Shown here one piece after another: positions 27,143 through 34,993 of a stretch of 64,000 nt of DNA (within the stretch, counting starts at the first letter, position 1; each line of letters opens with the position of its first letter). Made by a program: the position numbers and the translations under genes. The notes beneath the pieces are model-generated. The model did not search any database and had not been told where the DNA came from. It saw only the letters and a program-made list of their open reading frames with translations. The DNA lies in NCBI GenBank assembly GCA_020636105.1, contig JACJYL010000002.1:1950001-2014000 (forward strand), in the 5' to 3' direction. Origin of the DNA: Lewinellaceae bacterium. Lineage in GTDB: Bacteria; Bacteroidota; Bacteroidia; Chitinophagales; Saprospiraceae.

Positions 27143-27736
27143 ATGTCAAAAGAAAAAACACTTCTCGAATTTATCAGGGAACACAATGGTTATGTAAGAA
27201 CCAGGGATGTTCTTGAAGGTGGTTTCCATAATCATTATCTAAACGTACTTGTGGAACAAGGCGAAGTATTGAAAATAAAAAGAGGGCTATACAGACTATC
27301 CAACCTAACCCCTGACGATGAGATGGAGGAAATAAGCCGGATGATTCCCGATGGCGTTCTATGTCTGTTTACTGCATGGAATTATTACGAACTCACGGAC
27401 TTCGTACCTCCTGAATATCATATTGCTATTGAAAAAAACAAAAAAGTCCTGCTCCCGGACTACCCTCCCATCAAAGTATACTTTTGGAGTGAACAATATT
27501 GGAGTCTGGGTATTGCAGAGATTAAAATTGGCAAAACAACCGTAAAAATTTATGAGAAAGAAAAATCTGTATGTGACGCCATCAAGTTCAGGAATAAAAT
27601 CGGAAAGGAGGTAGAGAAGGAAGTGCTTCAAAACTACCTCAAAGAAAAAGACCGGAATATTGAAAAACTCCTGTATTTCGCCCGATTGCTAAGGGTAGAA
27701 GCACAGATGAAAACTTATTTGAGCATATTACTATGA
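27143..27736 (+). CDS. AbiEi-family antitoxin / transcriptional regulator
   Basis: 197 residues from the ATG at 27143; the frame opens 10 codons earlier at a TTG inside the operator. The N-terminal winged helix reads TLLEFIREHNGYVRTRDVLE then VLVEQGEVLKIKRGLYRLS, as in the AbiEi_4 domain. The C-terminal part (about 70-197) includes IPDGVLCLFTAWNYYELTDF and KIYEKEKSVCDAIKFRNKIG. In type IV systems this protein counters an AbiEii nucleotidyltransferase that inactivates tRNA, and represses the operon. The toxin is missing here: only its first codons remain, overlapping the stop. Confidence 0.88.
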   Translation: MSKEKTLLEFIREHNGYVRTRDVLEGGFHNHYLNVLVEQGEVLKIKRGLYRLSNLTPDDEMEEISRMIPDGVLCLFTAWNYYELTDFVPPEYHIAIEKNKKVLLPDYPPIKVYFWSEQYWSLGIAEIKIGKTTVKIYEKEKSVCDAIKFRNKIGKEVEKEVLQNYLKEKDRNIEKLLYFARLLRVEAQMKTYLSILL

Positions 27737-27780
27737 GTGAAAAGAAAAATACCGTAGCATCGATCAAATACCTTTCCATC
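27733..27780 (+). pseudogene. Remnant of the AbiEii-like toxin gene start
   Basis: An ATGA overlap with the antitoxin stop opens a frame MSEKKNTVASIKYLS, which resembles the start of AbiEii nucleotidyltransferases (M-x-x-K-N-x-A-A-S-I/V). The frame goes on for 64 codons, but from about 27779 the bases are the coding end of the oppositely oriented DUF433 gene, and no nucleotidyltransferase motif follows. I read this as a deletion that removed the toxin. Confidence 0.5.
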
Positions 27781-28015
27781 AGGCTGCGGTTCCACTTACA
27801 GAATATTTGTTTTCCATCATCGACAATGCAAATTCTTTACAGGCTTCAATATCTTCAGATTCCAGAACAGGGTATTGTTCCAGAATTTCTTCCCCGCTGG
27901 TCCCTGCCAGTAAAAACTCCAGAATAGTTTGCACCGTTATCCTGTACCCCCGAATGGTTGGCCTGCCATTACAAACCTTATCATCTATTGTTATTCTTTT
28001 TAATAATTCACTCAT
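27779..28015 (-). CDS. DUF433 family protein (putative antitoxin)
   Basis: 78 residues from the internal Met at 28015; the frame extends 31 codons further but that part is unlike the family. RITIDDKVCNGRPTIRGYRI is the DUF433 signature, followed by a helix TVQTILEFLLAGTSGEEILE. DUF433 proteins are short winged-helix proteins often paired with a DUF5615 PIN-like toxin, which would normally follow. Here the downstream side runs into the AbiEi gene, so the partner is missing. The last codons read SVSGTAA, and the stop is 42 bp from the end of the AbiEi gene. Confidence 0.8.
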   Translation of the reverse strand: MSELLKRITIDDKVCNGRPTIRGYRITVQTILEFLLAGTSGEEILEQYPVLESEDIEACKEFALSMMENKYSVSGTAA

Positions 28016-28394
28016 ATTGCTTTTTTTGGAAATTTTCCCTTCAAAGATAATGTATTTACTTGTTATAAACCTGCTTGTCCTGATTTTCGTTCTAATTTCA
28101 ATAGACACTGAACCGTTCAGCGAGAAGCTTTAGAGAAGGGGGTCGATCTCCCTTTCATGAACCCGCCTGGAATGGACGGAGCTGGATATATGATGTGCGT
28201 ATGGGGGCTCGAAGCTGCCAGCCTTATCCTGTCCCATAAATCATGTCGGTTTAGTTTTAAGCATGTAACCTAATTTCTTAAAACATCAAATTGCAATCGC
28301 TCCGATCGATCTTTTTTATTTTTTTATCGGCATGCTTCGGACATCAGGGGATGTCCCCTCGTCTTAGCAGACAGTTACCCGAGCCATATTTTAG
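28016..28394. other. Intergenic region
   Basis: About 380 bp with no credible gene and no clear repeat. Confidence 0.4.
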
Positions 28395-28467
28395 AGGGCA
28401 TGATGGGAGTCGAACCCACGAATTCAGGATTTGCAGTCCTGTCCCATTACCACCTGGGAACATGCCC
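28395..28467 (-). tRNA. tRNA-Cys (anticodon GCA)
   Basis: Acceptor GGGCATG/CATGCCC, D-stem TCCC/GGGA, anticodon stem CAGGA/TCCTG around CTGCAAA (GCA), T-loop TTCGACT, discriminator T (U in the tRNA), as in tRNA-Cys generally. CCA is not encoded. Confidence 0.95.
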
Positions 28468-28474
28468 GTATTTG

Positions 28475-28620
28475 AAATGTAAAATGTAAAACGCTAAATG
28501 TAAAACCGAACGAAGTGAGATCCCGCGAAAAGGAATCCCAAGGGCCGGGATGTAAAAGGAAGTTGTGGGGGTTGAGAATTGGATATGGGAAAAAACCTAC
28601 AACTTTTACATTTTACATTT
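28475..28620. repeat. MITE-like element between tRNA genes
   Basis: Perfect 17-bp inverted repeat AAATGTAAAATGTAAAA (28475-28491) and its complement (28604-28620), with further TGTAAAA and TTTTACATT copies just inside and outside. The same ends bound 14253-14427. Confidence 0.6.
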
Positions 28621-28644
28621 GATATTTTACATTCTACATTCCTT

Positions 28645-28724
28645 TGGTGCTCAGGGGCGGACTCGAACCGACATTTTCAACCCTTACCTGACTCCGGCAT
28701 ATCAGACCGGGCGGTTACCTGAGC
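28645..28724 (-). tRNA. Degenerate or unusual tRNA-like sequence
   Basis: Acceptor GCTCAGG pairs perfectly with CCTGAGC and is followed by ACCA, so CCA is encoded, unlike in the other three tRNA genes here. A T-arm with TTCGAGT is present (one mismatch). The only well paired anticodon arm is CCGGT-CTGATAT-GCCGG, giving GAT (Ile). It begins only five bases after the TA at positions 8-9, so there is no normal D-arm, and about 21 bases lie between it and the T-arm. The acceptor itself resembles tRNA-Leu. A decayed or foreign tRNA gene is the likely explanation. Confidence 0.5.
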
Positions 28725-28734
28725 ATATACTTTG

Positions 28735-28823
28735 TGGAGGACAAGGGATTCGAACCCTCACTACCCTAAACAGGCAGACTGCTTTAGCAAAGCAGCGCAG
28801 CAAACCGTATCTGCCTATCCTCA
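28735..28823 (-). tRNA. tRNA-Ser (anticodon GCT)
   Basis: D-stem GCAG/CTGC, anticodon stem CTGCT/AGCAG around TTGCTAA, a long variable arm CTGCC-TGTTTA-GGGTAG typical of Ser, and T-arm GAGGG-TTCGAAT-CCCTT. The acceptor GAGGAT pairs with GTCCTC, but the first pair is mismatched and position 8 is not T, so the gene may be slightly decayed. CCA is not encoded. Confidence 0.8.
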
Positions 28824-29252
28824 ATATTTTTTTTGGAAAACAACTACGGATGATAAATCTGGAAAAAAGAAAGAAATGCCGCCCGGAGCTGTTTTCCAAC
28901 AGTCCGGACTCCTATGAGTGGAGACTGTTAGAAAAGGGAATACTGACAACAACTTGTAATTCGAAATTCTGAAAAACGAATTCCGGCAAAGGCGAGGTGC
29001 CCCTGAGTTACAAGTTGTGCCGACCGAATTTCGGCACCGATACTTTCTGTATGTCGATAAGTATGTGTCATAAAAGGTTCCCTTCCGGGTTTTTTAATGA
29101 TTTGAAACCTAAAACTAAAGATTCAGGAAAAAAGTTCCATGGAGGAGGAAAAATGTTGTTTGCCGGGCCCGGCCGGCATGTATCGGGCAGAGATGACACC
29201 TTTTTTCCCGCCTTAATGGCCCACACGCGAAGATGTCACATCGGCTTAGCAC
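28824..29252. other. Intergenic region with hairpins
   Basis: About 430 bp without a credible gene. It holds the long inverted repeat at 28950-29017 and a second short hairpin, GTGCCG with CGGCAC (about 29017-29037). Confidence 0.5.
28950..29017. repeat. Perfect 10-bp inverted repeat around a G+C-richer loop
   Basis: CAACTTGTAA at 28950-28959 pairs with TTACAAGTTG at 29008-29017. The loop has ACGAATTCCGGCAAAGGC, close to the complement of the hairpin after the cytochrome gene (about 11349-11372). It could be part of a small RNA or of a dispersed repeat. Confidence 0.5.
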
Positions 29253-29570
29253 CTACGCCGCCTCGATCTCCAGTAGCACGATCGTATTTTCCCAACAATC
29301 ATCCGAAAGTTCATAATCGAGCAGTACCTCGAAAGGATAGTCAGTGATATCATCGGCGTTGAATTCACTGCCTTCCGGGAAATCTAAAAAATGATAGTTT
29401 TGTCCGTCAATTTCAATAAACCAGCCGCTGCAACAAATGGTCGGACAGGCCATAGGATTAGGGCCGGTAATGGTTCCGTGTACCATATTATTGGTCGGAG
29501 AAGTTGCTTCCTGGTGACAATTGGCAAACATCAGTAACATGAAAATGGCGGGCAAAAGTAATTTTTTCAT
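29253..29570 (-). CDS. Small cysteine-rich lipoprotein
   Basis: 105 residues. The signal peptide ends in a lipobox (L-M-F-A-N-C; Cys18). Mature part has four more Cys, three of them in MACPTICCSGWFIEIDG, and an acidic end. No family recognised. The Cys cluster could bind a metal or form disulfides. It stands alone. Confidence 0.7.
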   Translation of the reverse strand: MKKLLLPAIFMLLMFANCHQEATSPTNNMVHGTITGPNPMACPTICCSGWFIEIDGQNYHFLDFPEGSEFNADDITDYPFEVLLDYELSDDCWENTIVLLEIEAA

Positions 29571-29708
29571 ATCGGCATTTTTTTACTAAACAATCTAAGG
29601 TTCAATTATATAGACCTTCAAACGAGATTAAAGGGTTGGATCAATTCGAACGTCTTAATTTCTTTGCTTAAAAATCATCTTTCAAATTGAGCACTTGGAC
29701 TATTTTTT

Positions 29709-29725
29709 AACACATAGGCACATAG
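29709..29725. repeat. Short dispersed intergenic motif, copy 2
   Basis: AACACATAGGCACATAG, identical to the complement of 8469-8485. Confidence 0.6.
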
Positions 29726-29841
29726 AGTACAGCAGCTTTTTTGACTAAACTCATGGAGCTATCCCGACCTACTGTACTGGATGTCGCGGCGCTTCATCTA
29801 CCTGTGGCACAACGGAAGACAGGTTTGAATTTTAGACTATT

Positions 29842-30420
29842 TTAATTCCCGCTCGCCATCATGATAAAATTGTCCTTAAACAGCTTTATCGCAATGGATA
29901 AGAGGATGATACCAAAAACCTTTCTCAGGATCATCGCCCCGCCGTTACCCAGTTTTTTTCCGATCCAGGTAGAAGATCTCAGTACCAGGTAAACGAAAAC
30001 GATGTTTAAAATAATGCCCATTTGTATATCAATCACACTGTATTTCGCTTTGAGTGCGATAATGGTGGTCATGGTACCTGCCCCGGCCACGAGAGGAAAA
30101 GCAATGGGTACAATACTCCCTGATTTTGTGTCTGGCGGATCGTGAAAAATCCGGATACCGAGGATCATTTCCAGGCCAATTAAAAAAATAACAATTGCCC
30201 CGGCCACGGCAAATGAGGGAATGTCCACCCCGAACAATTTGAGGATGGAGGCTCCGCCGTATAAAAATACAGTCATGAGCAACAATGCTACGATGGAAGC
30301 TTTCGCGGATTCAATCTCTATGCCCTTCTTTTTCATATCGATCAGCACAGGAATGGAACCGATGATATCAATCACTGAAAAGAGGATGAGGGATACGGCG
30401 AATAAGTCTTTAAAGATCAT
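29842..30420 (-). CDS. MarC-family integral membrane protein
   Basis: 192 residues with six membrane helices. The start LFAVSLILFSVIDIIGSIPV and the second half P-I-A-F-P-L-V-A-G-A-G-T-M-T-T are the repeated MarC signature. MarC proteins are inner-membrane proteins once linked with multiple antibiotic resistance; their transport role is still unknown. A TACCTTTG box on the minus strand (30448-30455) is a plausible promoter about 28 bp before the start. Confidence 0.92.
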   Translation of the reverse strand: MIFKDLFAVSLILFSVIDIIGSIPVLIDMKKKGIEIESAKASIVALLLMTVFLYGGASILKLFGVDIPSFAVAGAIVIFLIGLEMILGIRIFHDPPDTKSGSIVPIAFPLVAGAGTMTTIIALKAKYSVIDIQMGIILNIVFVYLVLRSSTWIGKKLGNGGAMILRKVFGIILLSIAIKLFKDNFIMMASGN

Positions 30421-30627
30421 GGCAATTTAATTTTATTTTTGGGGCGGCAAAGGTATAGCTTTACGCCATCAATACTTCTACATTTTATATTGGATATTCT
30501 ACATTCTGCAGTTCTGGTATGCTTCTATGTATCTTACCCCTATCCTTTCTGATTTAGGATTACAAATTTTAAAACCGTTAAAATTTAGAAAAAAGATATC
30601 CGGGGTGCTGGACCAGTATGTAAAAAT

Positions 30628-31392
30628 TTAAAACACATCAAATAACCTCAAAATCGCCACGATCACCACCACCACCAAAACCCGATGAGCCCAGACATTG
30701 GCTTTGGGATGTTTCGCCGCCACATTGGCCATAACATATCCTCCGATCATTTGCCCTACCGCCATAATAGCGCCTATTTTCCAATCGACCAATCCCTTGT
30801 AGTGAAAGATGACCAACACAATCGCCGTATAAACGGCCACAATGAGCGATTTAATGACATTGCTGTCCATAAGGCTGTGGCGGGCACCCAGCACCATGAT
30901 GGCGAGAAAAAAGATCCCCATGCCCATTTGAATGAACCCGCCGTAAAAGCCAAGGGCCAAAAACATCGGCACGATAAACCACATGGAGGGCGGGTTGTCA
31001 GTATCCGTCTCACGAAGCCATCTTTTGGGTTTGACCAACACGACGACCAGCATCACGATCATCAGGTACCTGAATACCTGGATAAAGGCTTCATTGGAGA
31101 TGCGGGTGGCCACGTAAACCCCGAACATTGCCCCGATGATGGTGAGGATAATGTAATAACGGCTCTCAAAAATATGGAGTTTGCCTTTGCGATGGAATGC
31201 ATAGGTGGAGGCCACCGTCTGGGAAAGCACCCCCACCCTGTTCGTTCCGTTGGCAATATTGCCCGGCAGGCCGAGCAGTTCCGTGAGGATCGTCAGCGTA
31301 ATGGCCGAACCGTTGCCGGCGAGGGTATTGATGGCCCCCGCGAGCGCGCTGCCTACAATGGCGATGATGTAGTGGTAATATTCCAGTTCCAT
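30628..31392 (-). CDS. TSUP (TauE/SafE) family transporter
   Basis: 254 residues, about eight membrane helices in two halves. GSALAGAINTLAGNGSAITL and LALGFYGGFIQMGMGIFFL are the paired family motifs. TSUP proteins move sulfite, sulfonates or other organic anions across the inner membrane. Its start codon directly abuts the stop of the methylmalonyl-CoA epimerase gene (31393), so the two genes are translationally linked; whether the substrate relates to propionate metabolism cannot be told. Confidence 0.9.
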   Translation of the reverse strand: MELEYYHYIIAIVGSALAGAINTLAGNGSAITLTILTELLGLPGNIANGTNRVGVLSQTVASTYAFHRKGKLHIFESRYYIILTIIGAMFGVYVATRISNEAFIQVFRYLMIVMLVVVLVKPKRWLRETDTDNPPSMWFIVPMFLALGFYGGFIQMGMGIFFLAIMVLGARHSLMDSNVIKSLIVAVYTAIVLVIFHYKGLVDWKIGAIMAVGQMIGGYVMANVAAKHPKANVWAHRVLVVVVIVAILRLFDVF

Positions 31393-31794
31393 TTATATGC
31401 TTTGACAAAGTTCAACGAGCACGCCGTTGGCACTTTTGGGATGAATGAAACAGACGAGCTTATTGTCGGCCCCACGTTTGGGTGTTTCATTGAGCAGCTG
31501 AAAACCTTCCTGCCGCAATCGCTCCATTTCCTGCCCGATGTTTTCCACTTCAAAGGCGATATGGTGAATGCCTTCCCCCTTTTTTTCAATAAACCGGGCA
31601 ATGGGGCTCTCCGGGTCGGTGGCTTCAAGCAACTCGATCTTTGAATCGCCGGTTTCAAAAAAAGAAGTGCGTACGCCTTCGGAAAGGACTTCCTCTATTT
31701 TGTAATGGTCTTTGCCGAGAAGTTGTGCAAAAAGCGCGTTGCTCTCTTCCAGGTTTTTGACGGCAATGCCGATGTGTTCAACTTTTCTTACCAT
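31393..31794 (-). CDS. mce: Methylmalonyl-CoA epimerase
   Basis: 133 residues, the usual length. Two vicinal-oxygen-chelate halves provide the metal ligands: VEHIGIAV (His), GIHHIAFEV (His) and VLVELCQ (Glu). The enzyme interconverts (2R)- and (2S)-methylmalonyl-CoA in the breakdown or formation of propionyl-CoA. The mutase is not in the window. It is the first gene of a two-gene operon with the TSUP transporter. Upstream (31828-31880) is a stretch of short CGCAAAG-type repeats. Confidence 0.93.
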   Translation of the reverse strand: MVRKVEHIGIAVKNLEESNALFAQLLGKDHYKIEEVLSEGVRTSFFETGDSKIELLEATDPESPIARFIEKKGEGIHHIAFEVENIGQEMERLRQEGFQLLNETPKRGADNKLVCFIHPKSANGVLVELCQSI

Positions 31795-31827
31795 GGTGTT
31801 AAATTAGGATCATAAAGAAAACCGCAA

Positions 31828-31880
31828 AATAGGCATTTAACCGCAATGAGCGCAAAGAAAGCGCAATGGACGCAAAGGTT
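31828..31880. repeat. Short imperfect CGCAAAG/CGCAATG repeats
   Basis: ACCGCAAAAT, ACCGCAATGA, GCGCAAAGAA, GCGCAATGGA and ACGCAAAGG follow each other about every 10 bases, in the leader of the epimerase gene and beyond the end of the glycosyltransferase gene. Confidence 0.6.
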
Positions 31881-31903
31881 TTTTGGCATAATAACGGCTA
31901 TTT

Positions 31904-33031
31904 TTACATAATATTCAGCTTTCGATACATCTCCATCATTTGTATTGCCGCTTCGTCTCCGTCAAATTTTTTTACATATTCATACCCCTTGGTAATCATA
32001 TGTTGTCGCAACTGCTCATCGGTCAGGGCCTTTTCTATCGCTTCCGCCAATGCCTCAATGGATGCGGGATCCACCTGTAGGGTATCCGGGCCACCAGCTT
32101 CGGGAAGGGAGGATACGTTGGAAGTGACCACGGGAGTGTGACTGTACAAAGCTTCAATGACCGGTATCCCAAACCCTTCATAAACAGACGGATAAACAAA
32201 GACTTTAGCCTGCTGGTATAAAGCCGGGATATCTTCAAAAACAGGGGCAATAAAAGAAACCTGCTCTTCCATTCCATGTTCAGCCAAGAATTCATGGACC
32301 TTATTTTTATAGGCGCTGCCCTCACCGACCACCACGAGGTGAGGGGTTACATTTTTGGGGAGTATTTTTATGGCCTTGACGATATTCAGCAGATTTTTGC
32401 GTTCTATCACCGACCCCACATACAGGATAAAATCCTGGGGCAGGTTGTATTTTTCCAACACCGCATTTATTTTTCCGACCGTCCATTTTTGCTTGAACTG
32501 ATCGTTGCAGGATTGATAGATCACTTCAATTTTTTCGGGATCGATGTGGTAAAAATCGATGATGTCTTTGCGTGTGCTTTCGCTGATGGCGACAATTTTG
32601 TCGGCATGGCGGCAGGCATATTTAAATTTCGCATCATAAATCAAATTGTCGATGGGTTTATACTGTTTCGGGTAATGTTTAAAAATGAGGTCGTGAATGG
32701 TGACTACAGATTTGATTCCCGTATGCTGGATGCCCAATGGAATCTCATGGCTAAGCCCGTGAAACACATCAATTTCGTGTTTCTTCAACATTTTTTTGAT
32801 GCCCAGGGATCTCCAGAACACTTTTTGAGCACGTTTTGGCCTATGCACCTGAAATCCGGGGCTATTGAGAAAAAAATTGGTGGCCGGCAAGCTTTTTACT
32901 TTAGGCGTATAAAGGAAATAGACTTCTTCAGGAAAATTGGCGGACAGGTCGAGCAAAAGCGTACGGCTGTAATTTCCCAGTCCGGTAAAATTATTGAATA
33001 ATCGTTTTGCATCGAAGCCTATATTGAGCAT
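31904..33031 (-). CDS. Glycosyltransferase, GT4 family (GT-B fold)
   Basis: 375 residues. N-terminal acceptor domain starts LNIGFDAKRLFNNFTGLGNYSR. The C-terminal donor domain has ILYVGSVIERKNL, VVVGEGSAYKNK and the E-x7-E motif in VYEGFGIPVIEALYSHTPVV, then SNVSSLPEAGG. GT4 enzymes transfer a sugar from a nucleotide-sugar with retention, typically in polysaccharide or lipid glycan synthesis at the inner membrane. No other sugar gene is near, so the product is unknown. Confidence 0.9.
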   Translation of the reverse strand: MLNIGFDAKRLFNNFTGLGNYSRTLLLDLSANFPEEVYFLYTPKVKSLPATNFFLNSPGFQVHRPKRAQKVFWRSLGIKKMLKKHEIDVFHGLSHEIPLGIQHTGIKSVVTIHDLIFKHYPKQYKPIDNLIYDAKFKYACRHADKIVAISESTRKDIIDFYHIDPEKIEVIYQSCNDQFKQKWTVGKINAVLEKYNLPQDFILYVGSVIERKNLLNIVKAIKILPKNVTPHLVVVGEGSAYKNKVHEFLAEHGMEEQVSFIAPVFEDIPALYQQAKVFVYPSVYEGFGIPVIEALYSHTPVVTSNVSSLPEAGGPDTLQVDPASIEALAEAIEKALTDEQLRQHMITKGYEYVKKFDGDEAAIQMMEMYRKLNIM

Positions 33032-33663
33032 TGAAATGAATTTAATTTGAAATACGCATGATCTGAAATTTAGAGGATGTTTATTTAGTCTCTCGAAAAC
33101 CAGCCCCGTACACGAATAGCCGCGAGCCGCAAGGGCGTAAAGTTTTGATTTTTTAAAAAATCTCCTCCGAATAATTATACCCTGTGTTACTTTTCAGAGA
33201 ATCGGGCGTTATGTTTTTCGGGGCAAAGAAAGTTACGGGGGTTAAACAAATTTAGCATAAGGATACAATATTTTGTTAAAAAAACGTTTATACCTCCAAA
33301 TAATGGCTTACGAATCGTTATCATTATGGATTCCAGGAAATCAATTCATGATAAACGGTTAAACACCCTTCGCTTTACTCTGCAGCCGGATAGATACACC
33401 CGTATGAAAATTAAAAAGGCAAAATGATAAATTTAAAATTTAAAGGAATTGATCCGTTTTAAATTTATTATTTCAGCACCTTTTACTGATATGTTACTAA
33501 AGGCAGGTTTTGCGTCTTAATAAAAGTTAACGACCTTAAAAAGTTGAACTATTATTTAAAAAATATCAATTAACCTTTCTTTGAAAGGATTAATTTCAAC
33601 CAAAGCCTGTGAGTTTACAATGAAAAATTGCATATTCACAAGTTTAATTAAACGAGAAAACAC
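33032..33663. other. Long intergenic region
   Basis: 632 bp, the longest gap here. No credible gene. It contains the palindrome GATTTTTTAAAAAATC (about 33151-33168) and otherwise A+T-rich DNA. Most likely upstream regulatory sequence for one or both divergent genes. Confidence 0.45.
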
Positions 33664-34047
33664 ATGAAAAAATCATTTGTTTTTGTTCTGTTTCTGGCAC
33701 CGGTCATAGGATTATTGAGTTTTGATTTAGCTGCTATCACCCGCGCCATCAATGATGGAGACGCGGATGCTTTAGGACAATATTTCGGTCCAAAAGTTGA
33801 AATTTCGATTGCAGATGATGGAAACGAATATTCCAAACCGGCCGCTATTGAAGCCGTTCGAAAATTTTTCGGCAAAAATCGTCCTTTATCCTTTGTACAG
33901 GTACATCAGGGCACCTCCAAAGGAAGTGCTGCGCATTACTGTATCGGAAATATGGAAACAAAGGACGCCACTTTCAGGGTTTACATTTACCTTGAAAAGG
34001 TGGCAGAAGATTTTAAAATCAAAGAATTGCGTTTCGATAAGGAATAA
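33664..34047 (+). CDS. DUF4783 secreted protein
   Basis: 127 residues. Signal peptide to about residue 18. The rest follows DUF4783, an NTF2-like fold: ITRAINDGDADALGQYFGPK, then VEISIADDGNEYSKPAAIEAV, and FFGKNRPLSFVQVHQGTSKG. Found widely in Bacteroidota as a small periplasmic protein of unknown role. Monocistronic; converges on cdsA. Confidence 0.85.
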   Translation: MKKSFVFVLFLAPVIGLLSFDLAAITRAINDGDADALGQYFGPKVEISIADDGNEYSKPAAIEAVRKFFGKNRPLSFVQVHQGTSKGSAAHYCIGNMETKDATFRVYIYLEKVAEDFKIKELRFDKE

Positions 34048-34107
34048 AGTCCTCAGCACTTTATTCAGTAACAGGGGTAAGCCAATGTAGGTTTATCCCT
34101 GTTTTTT

Positions 34108-34929
34108 TTAAACCAGGCTTAGAAAAATGTACACATAAGGAACTACGAGAAAAAAGGCATCAAACCTGTCGAGCATCCCGCCATGTCCCGGAAGCAAATT
34201 CCCCGAATCCTTAATATCGTAACTGCGTTTGAACTTGGATTCCACCAGGTCGCCCAGGGTGCCAAAAACACCGCATATCAGGGCCAGGGCCATAAATTGC
34301 CAAAGTTCGAGAAAATCCTCCTTGAAAATATAAAACAAGGCGATGCTGACCAACATGGAAAATACCCATCCGCCAACGGTACCTTCCCAGGTTTTTTTCG
34401 GTGAAATTTTCGGAGCCAGTGGCGTTTTACCGATTAAAGAACCTACCAGGTAGGCCCCTGTATCACTCGACCACACCAACAGCAACATACTGAATATCAG
34501 GTAGGGGCTATAACCCTCCAGTGTAAAAAATGCATCCGTCAGCAATAAAGTGAGCGACCCGCCAATGTACACGGCTCCTGCAAATAAATAACCTGTAAGG
34601 TGGAAAGGATGCGCCGTCTGTCGCAACAACTCATAAATAAAAACCAAAAATACCCCTCCGATGAAAAGGGAATAAACCCACAGGGGAATGTCCAGACCGA
34701 GGCGCCCCATCGCCAGCAAAAAGTAAGGGAAAAGGCCGAAAAATATTCCAAATAATCTCAATCCGGTATGCTTTCCATCCTTCAGTACGATGCCTGAAAA
34801 TTCCCAAAGTGAAAGTGCGCCAATGATACCAAACAGCAGGAGAAATGAGGTCAATCCTCCAAACAACCCTCCCAACATTACGGCCACAAAAACGATAGCA
34901 GTAATCAACCTTTGCACGAAACCTTTCAT
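34108..34929 (-). CDS. cdsA: Phosphatidate cytidylyltransferase
   Basis: 273 residues with about eight membrane helices. The C-terminal CTP_transf_1 signature is complete: SSDTGAYLVGSLIGKTPLAP, SPKKTWEGTVGGW, and SYDIKDSGNLLPGHGGMLDR. The enzyme makes CDP-diacylglycerol from phosphatidate and CTP at the inner membrane, for phospholipid synthesis. The CPBP protease gene lies 64 bp upstream on the same strand, so the two may share a transcript. Confidence 0.95.
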   Translation of the reverse strand: MKGFVQRLITAIVFVAVMLGGLFGGLTSFLLLFGIIGALSLWEFSGIVLKDGKHTGLRLFGIFFGLFPYFLLAMGRLGLDIPLWVYSLFIGGVFLVFIYELLRQTAHPFHLTGYLFAGAVYIGGSLTLLLTDAFFTLEGYSPYLIFSMLLLVWSSDTGAYLVGSLIGKTPLAPKISPKKTWEGTVGGWVFSMLVSIALFYIFKEDFLELWQFMALALICGVFGTLGDLVESKFKRSYDIKDSGNLLPGHGGMLDRFDAFFLVVPYVYIFLSLV

Positions 34930-34993
34930 TCCAATATCTTTAATACTTAGTAAGTAAAATAGCGATCCTTTCTGTTTTTAAGAAAAGGCACGG

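Noticed and set aside
27733..27927. A full 64-codon gene after the AbiEi gene
   Set aside because: Beyond about 27779 the frame is antisense to the DUF433 gene and has no toxin motif.
28645..28724. A tmRNA or selenocysteine tRNA
   Set aside because: Far too short for tmRNA, and no TCA anticodon arm forms.
28565..28972. A 135-codon plus-strand frame, and others at 28291-28482 and 28732-28917
   Set aside because: They read across tRNA genes in antisense, which keeps frames open by chance.
30685..31644. A 319-codon plus-strand frame opposite the TSUP and epimerase genes
   Set aside because: Both genes on the minus strand have clear families; the frame is rich in His and Asp as antisense frames are.
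32276..33001. A 241-codon plus-strand frame opposite the glycosyltransferase
   Set aside because: Antisense shadow of a well-supported gene.
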